This document shows, piece after piece, positions 45,482-53,189 of a DNA stretch of 53,695 nt; within the stretch, counting starts at the first letter, position 1, and each line of letters begins with the position of its first letter. The stretch is taken from assembly GCA_947259915.1 (NCBI GenBank), contig CAMYOC010000024.1, positions 1 through 53,695 of the forward strand, read 5' to 3'. The position numbers and the translations under genes were made by a program. The notes under the pieces were generated by a model. That model worked only from the letters and a program-made list of their open reading frames with translations. It was not told where the DNA came from and did no database searches. This stretch comes from an uncultured Gammaproteobacteria bacterium (GTDB lineage Bacteria; Pseudomonadota; Gammaproteobacteria; Steroidobacterales; XN24).

Positions 45482-46114
45482 TCAGCCAGCGAGACCGGGC
45501 AACAAGCCCTTGACGCCTGCCCCCAGCATCCCGAACGCGATGGCCAGCAGCAGCATGCCCATGAACTTGGTCAGGATCTCCAGGCCGCGGACGCCCAGCA
45601 GGCGGGTGATCAAACCGGAGGCCACGAAGCAGACGCAGATCAGGACCGCCATGGCCACGCACACCATCGACATTTCCAGGTTGCTTTTGACGCCCTGATA
45701 CTGGTGGCTGTTGACGATCACGGTCACGATGGCGCCCGGACCGGCGACCATCGGCATGGCCAGGGGCACCACCGCGATGTCCGGTTTAACGGTCTCAGCC
45801 TCCCCGTCAGTCTTGGTATCGTGGATTGCACTCTGACTGCTGTTCAACATCGACATGGCGATAGCGGCGATCATGACTCCGCCAGCGGTCTGGAGGCTGG
45901 GGATGCTGATATCGAACAGCCCGAGCACGAACTCCCCGCCCCAGACGCTGCCGACCAGGATGAGCGCAATGGCGACTGACGAGCGGATCGCGATCGACCG
46001 GCGCTGCTCTGCCGAGCGATCAGAGACCATACCGGCGAAGATGGCGACCCCGCCGATGGGATTGAGGATCGCGAACATCGCGGTCCCGAAGGTGATTAGT
46101 GCGGTCTTGTCCAC
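45482..46114 (-). CDS. MarC family membrane protein
   Basis: This has 210 residues with six transmembrane helices and is a member of the MarC/UPF0056 family. Its function is unproven; the old link to multiple antibiotic resistance was withdrawn. The opening ALITFGTAMFAILNPIGGVAIFAGM and the middle VVPLAMPMVAGPGAIVTVIV are diagnostic. The start is GTG at 46114 with AAAGGGG 7 nt upstream. It is separated from the hydrolase by about 150 nt with no gene that I can see. Confidence 0.93.
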   Translation of the reverse strand: MDKTALITFGTAMFAILNPIGGVAIFAGMVSDRSAEQRRSIAIRSSVAIALILVGSVWGGEFVLGLFDISIPSLQTAGGVMIAAIAMSMLNSSQSAIHDTKTDGEAETVKPDIAVVPLAMPMVAGPGAIVTVIVNSHQYQGVKSNLEMSMVCVAMAVLICVCFVASGLITRLLGVRGLEILTKFMGMLLLAIAFGMLGAGVKGLLPGLAG

Positions 46115-46231
46115 GAGTCAGCCCCTTTAATGCATTGCAGCGCAGTCTAGCTGATTGTGATCACATGGGCCCGGGAGAGCGGCATCGAGAAATTCGCTAG
46201 ACTGCAGGTATAGCGAGGGGCCAGGACAGCC

Positions 46232-46528
46232 ATGAGTCACAAGCACAAACGCCTTCTGAAATCGATCTTCACCGAGCCGTCCAGCGGCAACCTTCACTGG
46301 CGGGAGATCGAATCTCTGCTGAACCACCTGGGCGCTGAGTTTCAGAGCACCCATGGCGCGCGGCTGACAGTGGTGTTGAACAAGGTGGAAGGCCAGTTAC
46401 ACCGACCGCACCACAGCGGCGCGCTGAGCAAGCATGATGTGCGTCATCTGCGGGAGTTCCTGGCCCTCGCCGGTGTGACCTTGTCGTCTTACGATGAGCT
46501 TCGATCGTCCCGGGAAGATCACCGCTAA
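46232..46528 (+). CDS. HicA-like toxin-family protein without an adjacent HicB
   Basis: This is a 98-residue protein resembling the longer HicA-type double-stranded-RNA-binding fold. It has WREIESLLNHLGAEFQSTHGARLTVVLNKVEGQLHRPH followed by KHDVRHLREFLALAGV. HicA toxins are mRNA interferases with a His in the GSHH-like loop. Here the corresponding part is less typical, with His at the RPHHSG turn. AGGA lies 5 nt before the ATG. The 126 nt downstream cannot encode a HicB, so it is an orphan or a non-toxic relative. Confidence 0.7.
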   Translation: MSHKHKRLLKSIFTEPSSGNLHWREIESLLNHLGAEFQSTHGARLTVVLNKVEGQLHRPHHSGALSKHDVRHLREFLALAGVTLSSYDELRSSREDHR

Positions 46529-46654
46529 ACCAGGCCGGAGAATCCAGGCAGCGCCTGACGCAACTGGCAACGGCGTAGGCCCGGGCATACAGCAGGTGCC
46601 GCCACGGGGGTGCCGGTGTAGAATCGCCGTTCTCGACCAGGCCCGAGTCCCGAC

Positions 46655-48454
46655 ATGGCGCTTCCGAACACTCAACGAAGGCTCGCGGCGATCTTCAGCG
46701 CTGATGCGGTCGGCTATACGAAACTGATGGCCGACAACGAACTGGCCACGCTCGAAACCCTGAATTGCCATCGCTCGCTCATATCCGGGCTGGTGCGCCA
46801 GCATGGCGGGCGGGTGGTCGATATGGTGGGAGACAACCTGCTGGCCGAGTTCCCCAGCGCGGTGGATGCCGTTCAATGCGCGATGGAAACGCAGCGTCAG
46901 CTCGCAGTACAAAATGAGACGCTCGATCCCGCACGGCGAATGCATTTCCGCATCGGTATCAATGTCGGTGACCTGATCGTGGACGGCGAGCGGATCGTCG
47001 GAGACGGGGTCAATGTCGCGGCGCGTATCGAGGCCACGGCGGAACCCGGTGGCATCGCGATTTCGCAAACGGTGCTGGACCAGGTCGAGGGCAAGTTGCC
47101 AATCGCGGCGGCAGACACTGGCGAACATGAGTTGAAGAATGTGTCCCGGCCGATACGCATCTTCCGCCTGATCGATGGATCAGCCGAATCTGCTCCGCCG
47201 GCACAGGAGCGGCACAACGTTCCAACGCCGATGGACCCCCATGTGCCGGGATTCGCCGGTCGCCACGCGATCGCGGTGTTGCCGTTTCGCAACCTCAGCC
47301 AGGATATCGAGCAGGAGTACTTCGCCGATGGGCTCGCCGAGGATCTGATCGCCTCGCTGGGCGCCCTGCGTATGTACCCGATCATCTCGCGTAATTCGAG
47401 CTTCACCTACAAGGGCAGAAACGTCGATGCGCGCGAGGTCGGCAGGGAGCTGGGTGCGCACTATATCGTGACCGGCAGCGTGCGGCGCTCGGGCGAGCGA
47501 TTGCGGGTGACCGCCGAGCTGGTCGACGCCGAGGGCGGTCATCAAATCTGGTCGGGCCGTTATGACCGGCAGATTTCAGATATCTTTGAAATCCAGGATC
47601 AGATCACCGCGGAGATCGCCGCCTCGGTCGGTCCTGCGTTGTCGCAGAGTGAGATGCGTCACGCCATACGACGATCACCACAGGATCTGGATGCCTGGAG
47701 CACCATCCATCGGGGCATGTGGCATCTGTTCCATCGCAGCAGGGAAGCGATGGTCAGGACTCGCGAATGGGCCAACAAGGCGCTGGAGCTGAACCCGAAC
47801 TCGTCGACCGCCTACAGTCTCATCTGTTTCTCTCACATGTACGACGTCATCTATCAGTGGAGCGACACGCCCGCGGCGTCGCTGGAGAGCGCGCGCCGGG
47901 CGGCGGAAAAAGCCATGGCCCTGGATAACGAGGACGCGATGGCGTTGACCGCGGTCGGTTTCTCGAGCTCCTTTTTGAAGGCGCATGATCGGGCCATCGC
48001 GGTGCTGGAGCGGGCGATCGATCTGAACCCGAGCTCCGCATTCGCCTATTGGGCGCTGGGTGCCGCTCTGGGTCCGGCCGGGCGGCCCGACGAGGCGATC
48101 CCGATGGTCGAGAAGGCGATCCGATTGTCGCCGCAGGACCCGCTGATGAACGAATTCCTGTTCTCGTTGGCGTCAGCCCATTTCGCGGCCGGCCGCTATC
48201 AGGAGGCGATCGCGTTCGCCCGGCGCAGCCTGGATATCGAGGCAGGCCAGCCCGGTTCGTATCGGGTCATTGCCGCGGCGAGCGGCTATCTGGGCAAGAC
48301 CGTCGAAGCCCGCGAGGCATTCGAGCAGATGTTAAAGCTGGCGCCCGACCTCACCGAGGAACATCTGCGCAGCTTCCTGCCGGACGGGTTGGTTGATAAA
48401 TATATCGAGGGAATGCGCAAGGCCGGCTGGAAGGGCGATGGGCAATCCTGCTGA
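46655..48454 (+). CDS. Class III adenylate/guanylate cyclase with TolB-like and TPR domains
   Basis: This is a 599-residue protein without signal or transmembrane helices. Residues 8-175 form a class III cyclase domain with metal aspartates Asp17 (FSADAVGY) and Asp60 (MVGDNLLAEF) and the transition-state Asn/Arg in GDGVNVAARIE. Residues 200-330 match the TolB-like/FlgO-type module (AIAVLPFRNLSQDIEQEYFADGLAEDL). Residues 370-580 are TPR repeats. The usual purine-binding Lys before the second Asp is replaced (DMVGD), so activity or base choice is uncertain. TAGAAT at 46619-46624 may be its -10. Confidence 0.88.
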   Translation: MALPNTQRRLAAIFSADAVGYTKLMADNELATLETLNCHRSLISGLVRQHGGRVVDMVGDNLLAEFPSAVDAVQCAMETQRQLAVQNETLDPARRMHFRIGINVGDLIVDGERIVGDGVNVAARIEATAEPGGIAISQTVLDQVEGKLPIAAADTGEHELKNVSRPIRIFRLIDGSAESAPPAQERHNVPTPMDPHVPGFAGRHAIAVLPFRNLSQDIEQEYFADGLAEDLIASLGALRMYPIISRNSSFTYKGRNVDAREVGRELGAHYIVTGSVRRSGERLRVTAELVDAEGGHQIWSGRYDRQISDIFEIQDQITAEIAASVGPALSQSEMRHAIRRSPQDLDAWSTIHRGMWHLFHRSREAMVRTREWANKALELNPNSSTAYSLICFSHMYDVIYQWSDTPAASLESARRAAEKAMALDNEDAMALTAVGFSSSFLKAHDRAIAVLERAIDLNPSSAFAYWALGAALGPAGRPDEAIPMVEKAIRLSPQDPLMNEFLFSLASAHFAAGRYQEAIAFARRSLDIEAGQPGSYRVIAAASGYLGKTVEAREAFEQMLKLAPDLTEEHLRSFLPDGLVDKYIEGMRKAGWKGDGQSC

Positions 48455-48599
48455 CAGCCCCGTCCATCCAGACATGGATGAGTCTGCCGGAAAACCGTGA
48501 CCTGGAGGAGGCCAGGCCATCGGCCCGGCGCCCGCTGGAACAGTCCAAAAACGTGGCCGCCCGACGTCTATCCCGGACCCTTGCCCATCGCCGGATTGC

Positions 48600-48627
48600 G
48601 GGGACAGCAAAAGAGTGAACTGTCCCC
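48600..48627. repeat. Degenerate REP-like palindrome between convergent genes
   Basis: GGGGACAG (48600-48607) and CTGTCCCC (48620-48627) form an 8-bp stem with a 12-nt loop. It lies at the 3' ends of the convergent cyclase and FadL genes. The arms match the core of the REP family found around the RAYT gene, so this is probably a decayed copy now able to act as a terminator. Confidence 0.6.
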
Positions 48628-49866
48628 TTATTTGCCGAACTGCATCTTGACCTGGAAGTCGAGCATCATCGCCCAATGCTTGCGGAAGGATCCCTCGATG
48701 TCGCCGGTTAATGGCCCCCCGCCTTCGGACAAGTCGCCGTCGCCCAGATCGAAGTAGTTCAGATTGATCTGGCAGACAAAGTCGCGACAGGGCCGCGTGA
48801 GTCCGACACCCACGCCGAGGACGCGGTCCAGCGGCAGCGCGATAGTACGCCGAGCGTCGCTGATCGCGGAACTGACGTACATGGCGCCCGCCGAAATTGC
48901 GCGGTCCGGACGGTACTGGTACTTGAAGCCGGCAGAACCAATCAGGATGTCGCGGAAATCCTTGACGTCCACCGTCAGGCTGTCCTGCTCGACGCTGAGC
49001 CGGGAGATGCCGAAGTCCGACATGTTGACCCACATCGCATCGCCGGTCATCGACCAGCGGTCGGAGAACTCGGTGTAAAAACCCGCCTGGAGCTGTGCCG
49101 GTACCTTGAATTTGACATCGACCTCAGTGCCGAGCAGATCGGCCGCCGCGAGGACGTCCCGCAGCAGCGGGTCCAGGTTCCTGAATGTGGGTGTACCCGA
49201 CAGCTTCGGTTCCACCGCCGAACGATAGGTCGCGGCGACCCGGGTCGTGTCGCTAAATTCGTACATGGCGCCGAGCATCAGACCGACCGCCGAGCCGTCT
49301 TCGTCTACATCGATTCTGCCGTCGCCAGTGTCGGGGTCGATATTGTTGATCCGCGCTTTTGTCTCCGCGCTGGTGTAAACGAGAAAGCCGCCAGCGGCCA
49401 GCGAAAAGCTATCGGAGACCTTGTACGCGGCGACGGCCGAGGAAGCCACAAACGCGAGCTCGGAGTCCTCCGCCAGATAGCGGCCCGACCAGCTCCTGCC
49501 ATAGTTGTTGCCGATCCCGGACGGCACGTTGAGCGAGACGCCCAGACGCCAGCGCTCGCCCAGCGGATGGGCGTAATAGATGCCCGGAATGACGAGGAGT
49601 CTGTTGTCGTTATCGGCACTGCCGCCGTCAAACGTGGCCGAGTCGACTTCGAACTTGGCCTCCGAATAGACCAGCATGCCCTGGGCGACGAGTTCGGGCT
49701 TGTCCAGACGGGTCAGAGCCGCCGGTGACCAGAACACCGCCAGCGCGTCGTTCGCCCGGCCGGTGAATCCGGTCATCGCCGGACCGACCTCCGCTACGGC
49801 CTGGGACGGTAACAGTCCCAATAGCGACACCAAGAGCCCACCGCGACTACGAAGAAGATTCCACAT
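48628..49866 (-). CDS. OmpP1/FadL-type outer-membrane transporter
   Basis: This is a 412-residue outer-membrane beta-barrel of the FadL family, which moves long-chain fatty acids and other hydrophobic compounds. A signal peptide (about 1-25, ending SQAVA) is followed by the hatch-region start EVGPAMTGFTGRANDALAVFWSPAALTRL. That contains the family NPA-like turn (here SPAAL). Alternating barrel strands continue to a C-terminus ending MQFGK; the aromatic is three residues from the end, slightly off the usual terminal Phe. GAGG lies 8 nt before the ATG. Confidence 0.9.
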   Translation of the reverse strand: MWNLLRSRGGLLVSLLGLLPSQAVAEVGPAMTGFTGRANDALAVFWSPAALTRLDKPELVAQGMLVYSEAKFEVDSATFDGGSADNDNRLLVIPGIYYAHPLGERWRLGVSLNVPSGIGNNYGRSWSGRYLAEDSELAFVASSAVAAYKVSDSFSLAAGGFLVYTSAETKARINNIDPDTGDGRIDVDEDGSAVGLMLGAMYEFSDTTRVAATYRSAVEPKLSGTPTFRNLDPLLRDVLAAADLLGTEVDVKFKVPAQLQAGFYTEFSDRWSMTGDAMWVNMSDFGISRLSVEQDSLTVDVKDFRDILIGSAGFKYQYRPDRAISAGAMYVSSAISDARRTIALPLDRVLGVGVGLTRPCRDFVCQINLNYFDLGDGDLSEGGGPLTGDIEGSFRKHWAMMLDFQVKMQFGK

Positions 49867-49941
49867 CAGCCAGCCCTCAGTCGCGCCAGAGGACCGTCAT
49901 GCGCAGACATGACGGTCATCGGGACACAGTCTCAAAGAAAC

Positions 49942-50211
49942 TCAGTATCCCGGCGTTTCTTCCTTCTTCTTATGCCGGTCATAGAGCCAGCCGCCGACGG
50001 CTCCCGCCGCGGCGCCGATCGCTGCACCATGAAGCGGCTGGCCGGTTGCCAGCTCGCCGACCACCGCGCCCGCGGCCAGACCAATGCCAGCGCCGGAGGC
50101 AGTCCTTCTGCCGGTGTCTTTTTCGCTGTCGGACATATTCGCGCAACCCACCAACAGCGCCAGACACATGGCGATGACGGTGATCCGGCTTCTCTGCATC
50201 ACTGCTTGCAT
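49942..50211 (-). CDS. Glycine-zipper lipoprotein
   Basis: This is an 89-residue lipoprotein. The signal ends LLVGC at Cys23. The mature part contains a glycine zipper (TASGAGIGLAAGAVVGELATGQPLHGAAIGAAAGAVGGWLYD), a membrane-packing motif of outer-membrane proteins such as SlyB and OsmB relatives. The tail is charged (DRHKKKEE). I chose the ATG at 50211 because GAGGAG lies 8 nt upstream. The function is unknown; envelope stress or structural roles are usual for the type. Confidence 0.82.
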   Translation of the reverse strand: MQAVMQRSRITVIAMCLALLVGCANMSDSEKDTGRRTASGAGIGLAAGAVVGELATGQPLHGAAIGAAAGAVGGWLYDRHKKKEETPGY

Positions 50212-50236
50212 GATCAAATCTCCTCAGAAACAGGGA

Positions 50237-50614
50237 CTAGCTGCACGGCCATTTGGCGTTGGCCGCGCGCATCACGCCCTGGATCGGGCTTTCGCTATCC
50301 AGCAGACCACCATTCTTGCCGGCCCAGGCGAGCAATGCGTCAACGAGCTCCTGCCGGGTCACGGTTTCGGACGGGCAAGCGACCGGTGCCAGCATGTCGC
50401 CGCTGGTGACGACCCGGTGGTAGTTGATCGCTGCGTCGACGAATCCCAGGCAATAACCCCTGGCGGCATCGTGCATCGGATCGTTCTTGTCAGCGCTGCA
50501 GAGCGTGACCAGATTCCGGGTCGTCTTCACAGTAAAATCGGCCATCTCGAGGGCGTGGACAGACGGTACCGCGCACACGATCGCGGCCGTGAATACAAGT
50601 AACGATCCTCTCAT
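50237..50614 (-). CDS. Rap1a/Tai-like secreted protein
   Basis: This is a 125-residue periplasmic protein from the ATG at 50614. The signal peptide ends around VHA (residue 21). The mature part resembles the Rap1a/Tai family (immunity proteins against type VI secretion amidases in Serratia). It has four cysteines: NLVTLCSAD, GYCLGFVDAAI, VACPSE and the C-terminal KWPC. GGGGA precedes the start. No amidase effector or type VI gene is nearby, so an immunity role is not supported by context. Confidence 0.75.
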   Translation of the reverse strand: MRGSLLVFTAAIVCAVPSVHALEMADFTVKTTRNLVTLCSADKNDPMHDAARGYCLGFVDAAINYHRVVTSGDMLAPVACPSETVTRQELVDALLAWAGKNGGLLDSESPIQGVMRAANAKWPCS

Positions 50615-50690
50615 CGGCTTTCCCCAGGTGACCAAGAAATCGTGAAACCCAAATTTATCACGCGCCCAACTTCCTGAGAACCGTTCAATG

Positions 50691-50873
50691 CGGGGACTTC
50701 AATGCGGGGACAGATTACCTATTTCATCTGAAGCGACGGACTAATACGGGGACAGTTTACCTATTTCATCTGAAGCGACGGCCGGAGCCGGCGGCCGGGG
50801 GTGAAATAGGTAAACTGTCCCCGTATTAACGGTGAAATAGGTAAACTGTCCCCGTATTAACTGTCCCCGTACT
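50691..50873. repeat. Cluster of REP-type palindromic repeats
   Basis: At least four copies of GGGGACAGTTTACCTATTTC occur here. Two direct copies (50703-50740 and 50742-50781) are followed by two inverted copies (about 50800-50828 and 50831-50859) and a fragment (50861-50873). The second and third form an exact 27-bp inverted repeat (50742-50768 with 50802-50828) enclosing a GC-rich hairpin. The stretch 50640-51096 has no gene that I can support; 50880-51080 shows no structure I can name. Confidence 0.85.
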
Positions 50874-51080
50874 ACTCCGCGACTCCGGATATTCTCTGCC
50901 GAGCGACTGCGGCGAGACAGCCTTTCCGGACACGATGTCCGTAGGATGCCCCGTCATCGTGCTAAATTTAGTCGGGGAGTTCAGGGAGGTTCCGATGGCG
51001 CCACCGCCGCCGACCGTGGAGATCAAGCCCCGGTTAACCCCCTGATCATGCTCAATATGGCGTTTTGAGTTGCAGACGGC

Positions 51081-51095
51081 CCCGGCTTAGCCGGG
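51081..51095 (-). terminator. Possible terminator of the MBL-like gene
   Basis: CCCGGC and GCCGGG flank TTA one base after the MBL-like gene stop on the minus strand. There is no T run, so it is a weak candidate. Confidence 0.35.
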
Positions 51096-51096
51096 T

Positions 51097-51879
51097 CTAG
51101 CCATGTGCTCGCTCGTGGGCGGCGAGCTTTGATTCCACCTTGTCGAGGCATCCGAGAATCCTGTCGCGGATCGTATCTCCGCTGTTCTTCGTCCCCAGCA
51201 GCGTCGATGTATGGGCCGCACACAGGTTCTCGGCATCCGCCCAGCGGTCGGCCAAGGCCCTGGCCCACTGGCGGAAGTCCCGCGCCGCCCCTTCTCGCTT
51301 CTGCAGGACCTTGGCCAGGGTGGGGTGGAAACTCGTCGACTCGGTCAGCCCGAGGAGATTCAACACCTGCGGCAGCCGTATGTACATGATGGTGTCGTCC
51401 ACATGAATCGTCTTCGTCAAGCGGTGCATCACCAGGACAGACGAAAAGTGGACATGCTCGTTGGCGGAGATGAAGTCGACGCCGTCGGGCACCGAGAATT
51501 CGAAGTCGTCCGCGAACAAGTCGTGTAGCGCCGCGTCCTCGGTGCGCTCGGGCTGCCAGGTGAGCTCGGGATGGCGGGACAGGTGCCGCGCGGTACCGTA
51601 GTGTTTCGCGTCGGGGTACCGCTCATGGATGGCCCGGACGTGGATCGTGTGAAACGGGTGGAGATTGAGGACGGCCACGACGTTCTCCTTCCCGCCAGTC
51701 AATTCGTCGACTTCACGCGCGACGCCGTCTTTCAACGTATACGAGTCGAGCAGCAGGAAGCGGCCATCGGATCGCCGAACGAGCGACGCGTGGGTGCCGA
51801 TGTCGATCAGCCCCGCGACCTTGAACGACCCGCGGATATTCCAGAACCCGTCCGCGACTTCAATGATGTGCTCCCTCAT
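51097..51879 (-). CDS. Metallo-beta-lactamase-fold-like hypothetical protein
   Basis: This is a 260-residue soluble protein. The first 90 residues read like an MBL-fold start: GFWNIRGSFKVAGLIDIGTHASLVRRSDGRFLLLDSYTL, then VVAVLNLHPFHTIHV. The motif HPFHTIH stands where HxHxDH is usual, so the metal site is altered. A later HVHFSSVLVMHRLTKTIHVDD could supply other ligands. The last 70 residues are helical and charged. GAGG lies 7 nt before the ATG. Function and substrate are unknown. REP copies flank it on both sides. Confidence 0.65.
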   Translation of the reverse strand: MREHIIEVADGFWNIRGSFKVAGLIDIGTHASLVRRSDGRFLLLDSYTLKDGVAREVDELTGGKENVVAVLNLHPFHTIHVRAIHERYPDAKHYGTARHLSRHPELTWQPERTEDAALHDLFADDFEFSVPDGVDFISANEHVHFSSVLVMHRLTKTIHVDDTIMYIRLPQVLNLLGLTESTSFHPTLAKVLQKREGAARDFRQWARALADRWADAENLCAAHTSTLLGTKNSGDTIRDRILGCLDKVESKLAAHERAHG

Positions 51880-51920
51880 GACAAAACCTCGGGTAACGCT
51901 GTGATTCCGTGCAAAGTCTC

Positions 51921-51946
51921 ATTACGGGGACAGTTTACTTATTTCC
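51921..51946 (+). repeat. REP copy at the 3' end of the RAYT gene
   Basis: TACGGGGACAGTTTACTTAT begins one base into this feature, one mismatch from the family consensus. It overlaps the RAYT stop codon (51939-51941), so the transposase ends inside its own repeat. Confidence 0.8.
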
Positions 51947-52598
51947 GACGTCTCCGCCCTACTCGTTTTTTTCGCAATCGTCGTCCGGTCAGTGCTTCCA
52001 TTCGATCGAGGAACGCAGGACCGCCGTAGGGTCGCCCGGTGCTGGCATGCATCCGAATCTCATCGAATCCGGAGTCCGGATCGCATTCCGCAAGATAGCC
52101 ATGCCAGTCGCTGATCCGATTCAGAAGCGGAGCCACCGTCACTAGCGAATCGTCCTCGCGGCGAAGATGCGCGTGAATGCTGGACCAGCGCCATTCGTCC
52201 GGATGCGAGCACAGCCCTGCGCGTACCGGATTCAGCTCAGTGTAACGGACCGCCGCCAGTAGATGACGTTCGTCCATGACGAAGGAATGAAAGCGCTCCT
52301 GCCACAAATGGCCGCACCAACCTTCACGAGTGTTGATGCGCCGGGTGTAGCGGCGATGCGCATCGCGGAACAAGGTCGCCAGGCTATCGGAATCTTCCGG
52401 CACCACCACCAGGTGTACATGGTTGGGCATCATGCAATAGGCCCAGACAGCGACTTTTGCCTTGCTTTTAGCTTCAGCGATAAGTTCGATGTACGCGTGG
52501 TAATCATCCTCACAGAAGAATGTCTTCTGCCGCCTGTTACCTCGCTGCGTGACGTGATGAGGGTAATTGGGGACAACTACTCGCGCCAGCCTGGCCAT
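51939..52598 (-). CDS. REP-associated tyrosine transposase (RAYT)
   Basis: This is a 219-residue single-strand transposase of the Y1 HUH class (TnpA-REP), which recognises and mobilises REP palindromes. It starts at the ATG 52598 (MARLARVVVPNYPHHVTQRG). The HUH pair is His60 and His62 in MMPNHVHLVVVP, and the likely nucleophile is Tyr84 in HRRYTRRIN. The segment YTELNPVRAGLCSHPDEWRWSS is typical of the family. REP copies lie at both ends and in the cluster at 50.7 kb. The catalytic residues are intact, so it could be active. The open frame continues to 52682 without family similarity. Confidence 0.92.
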   Translation of the reverse strand: MARLARVVVPNYPHHVTQRGNRRQKTFFCEDDYHAYIELIAEAKSKAKVAVWAYCMMPNHVHLVVVPEDSDSLATLFRDAHRRYTRRINTREGWCGHLWQERFHSFVMDERHLLAAVRYTELNPVRAGLCSHPDEWRWSSIHAHLRREDDSLVTVAPLLNRISDWHGYLAECDPDSGFDEIRMHASTGRPYGGPAFLDRMEALTGRRLRKKRVGRRRRK

Positions 52599-52690
52599 GG
52601 CGTCGCTGGTCCTCTGCGATTTGCCGGAGTGAGCCAGCATCGCATGGCGAGCGCGGGAAAAGGACCGCGTATTTCTCTGCATTCATCCGA

Positions 52691-52774
52691 AATACGGGGA
52701 CAGTTTACCTATTTCGTCTGCAATGACGATCATTGCCGGCGACCCGGGGAAAATAGGTAAACTGTCCCCGCATT
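52691..52774. repeat. Inverted REP pair upstream of the RAYT gene
   Basis: The consensus at 52691-52714 is answered by its inverse at 52751-52774, matching over more than 20 bp. The spacer contains the short palindrome CAATGACGATCATTG. This BIME-like unit ends exactly where the HigB remnant begins. Confidence 0.85.
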
Positions 52775-52825
52775 CCCTGGCGCGATGGTGACGCCAGGGA
52801 TGTCGAGATTGTTGACTACCATTAG
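52772..52825 (+). pseudogene. higB: 3' fragment of a HigB-type toxin gene
   Basis: Directly after the REP unit, the plus strand encodes WRDGDARDVEIVDYH and a TAG stop at 52823-52825. This matches the usual C-terminus of HigB/RelE-family toxins, and it lies 9 nt before higA, as in normal higBA operons. Nothing upstream continues the frame as HigB: the REP sequence takes over. The first ~75 codons are lost and are not found on the far side of the RAYT gene. Confidence 0.75.
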
Positions 52826-52834
52826 GAATCGCCG

Positions 52835-53125
52835 ATGAAAAAGTTGCCAAACATCCACCCTGGTGAAATTCTGCTCGAGGAGTTCCTGACGCCCTTACAG
52901 ATCAGCCAGAATCGGCTGGCGCGGGCGATGGGCGTGCCGCCACGCCGGATCAATGAGATCGTACACGGCAAGCGCGCGGTGACAGCGGATACCGCCCTCC
53001 GTCTCGCGCTGGCGCTGGGCACATCCGAGCAATTCTGGATGGGTCTGCAGGCTGACTTCGACCTGGAAGCGGCAAGGGAAGCGGCCAGCAAGGAACTGGC
53101 GAAGATCGAGCATCTCGCGGCCTGA
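52835..53125 (+). CDS. higA: HigA family antitoxin (orphan)
   Basis: This is a 96-residue helix-turn-helix antitoxin of the HigA/VapI type. It has IHPGEILLEEFLTPLQISQNRLARAMGVPPRRINEIVHGKRAVTADTALRLALALGTSEQFWMGLQ. Such proteins neutralise HigB and repress their own operon. AGGA lies 7 nt before the ATG. The toxin gene upstream survives only as a 3' fragment, so the protein is an orphan and its native promoter was probably lost too. Confidence 0.92.
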   Translation: MKKLPNIHPGEILLEEFLTPLQISQNRLARAMGVPPRRINEIVHGKRAVTADTALRLALALGTSEQFWMGLQADFDLEAAREAASKELAKIEHLAA

Positions 53126-53189
53126 CAGGGTCAGGCTTGGCTCGGCGCAATGACTGACCGCCCGGACGCAACAGCCCATACCGAATGCA

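Noticed and set aside
50742..50873. CRISPR array
   Set aside because: The repeats are few, partly inverted and without regular unique spacers, and no cas genes are present. They are REP palindromes.
50996..51043. Short open frame starting MAPPPPTVEIK
   Set aside because: It has only about 16 codons, no homology I recognise, and no clear ribosome-binding site beyond GGAGG; it could be the stub of a lost gene but is not supportable.
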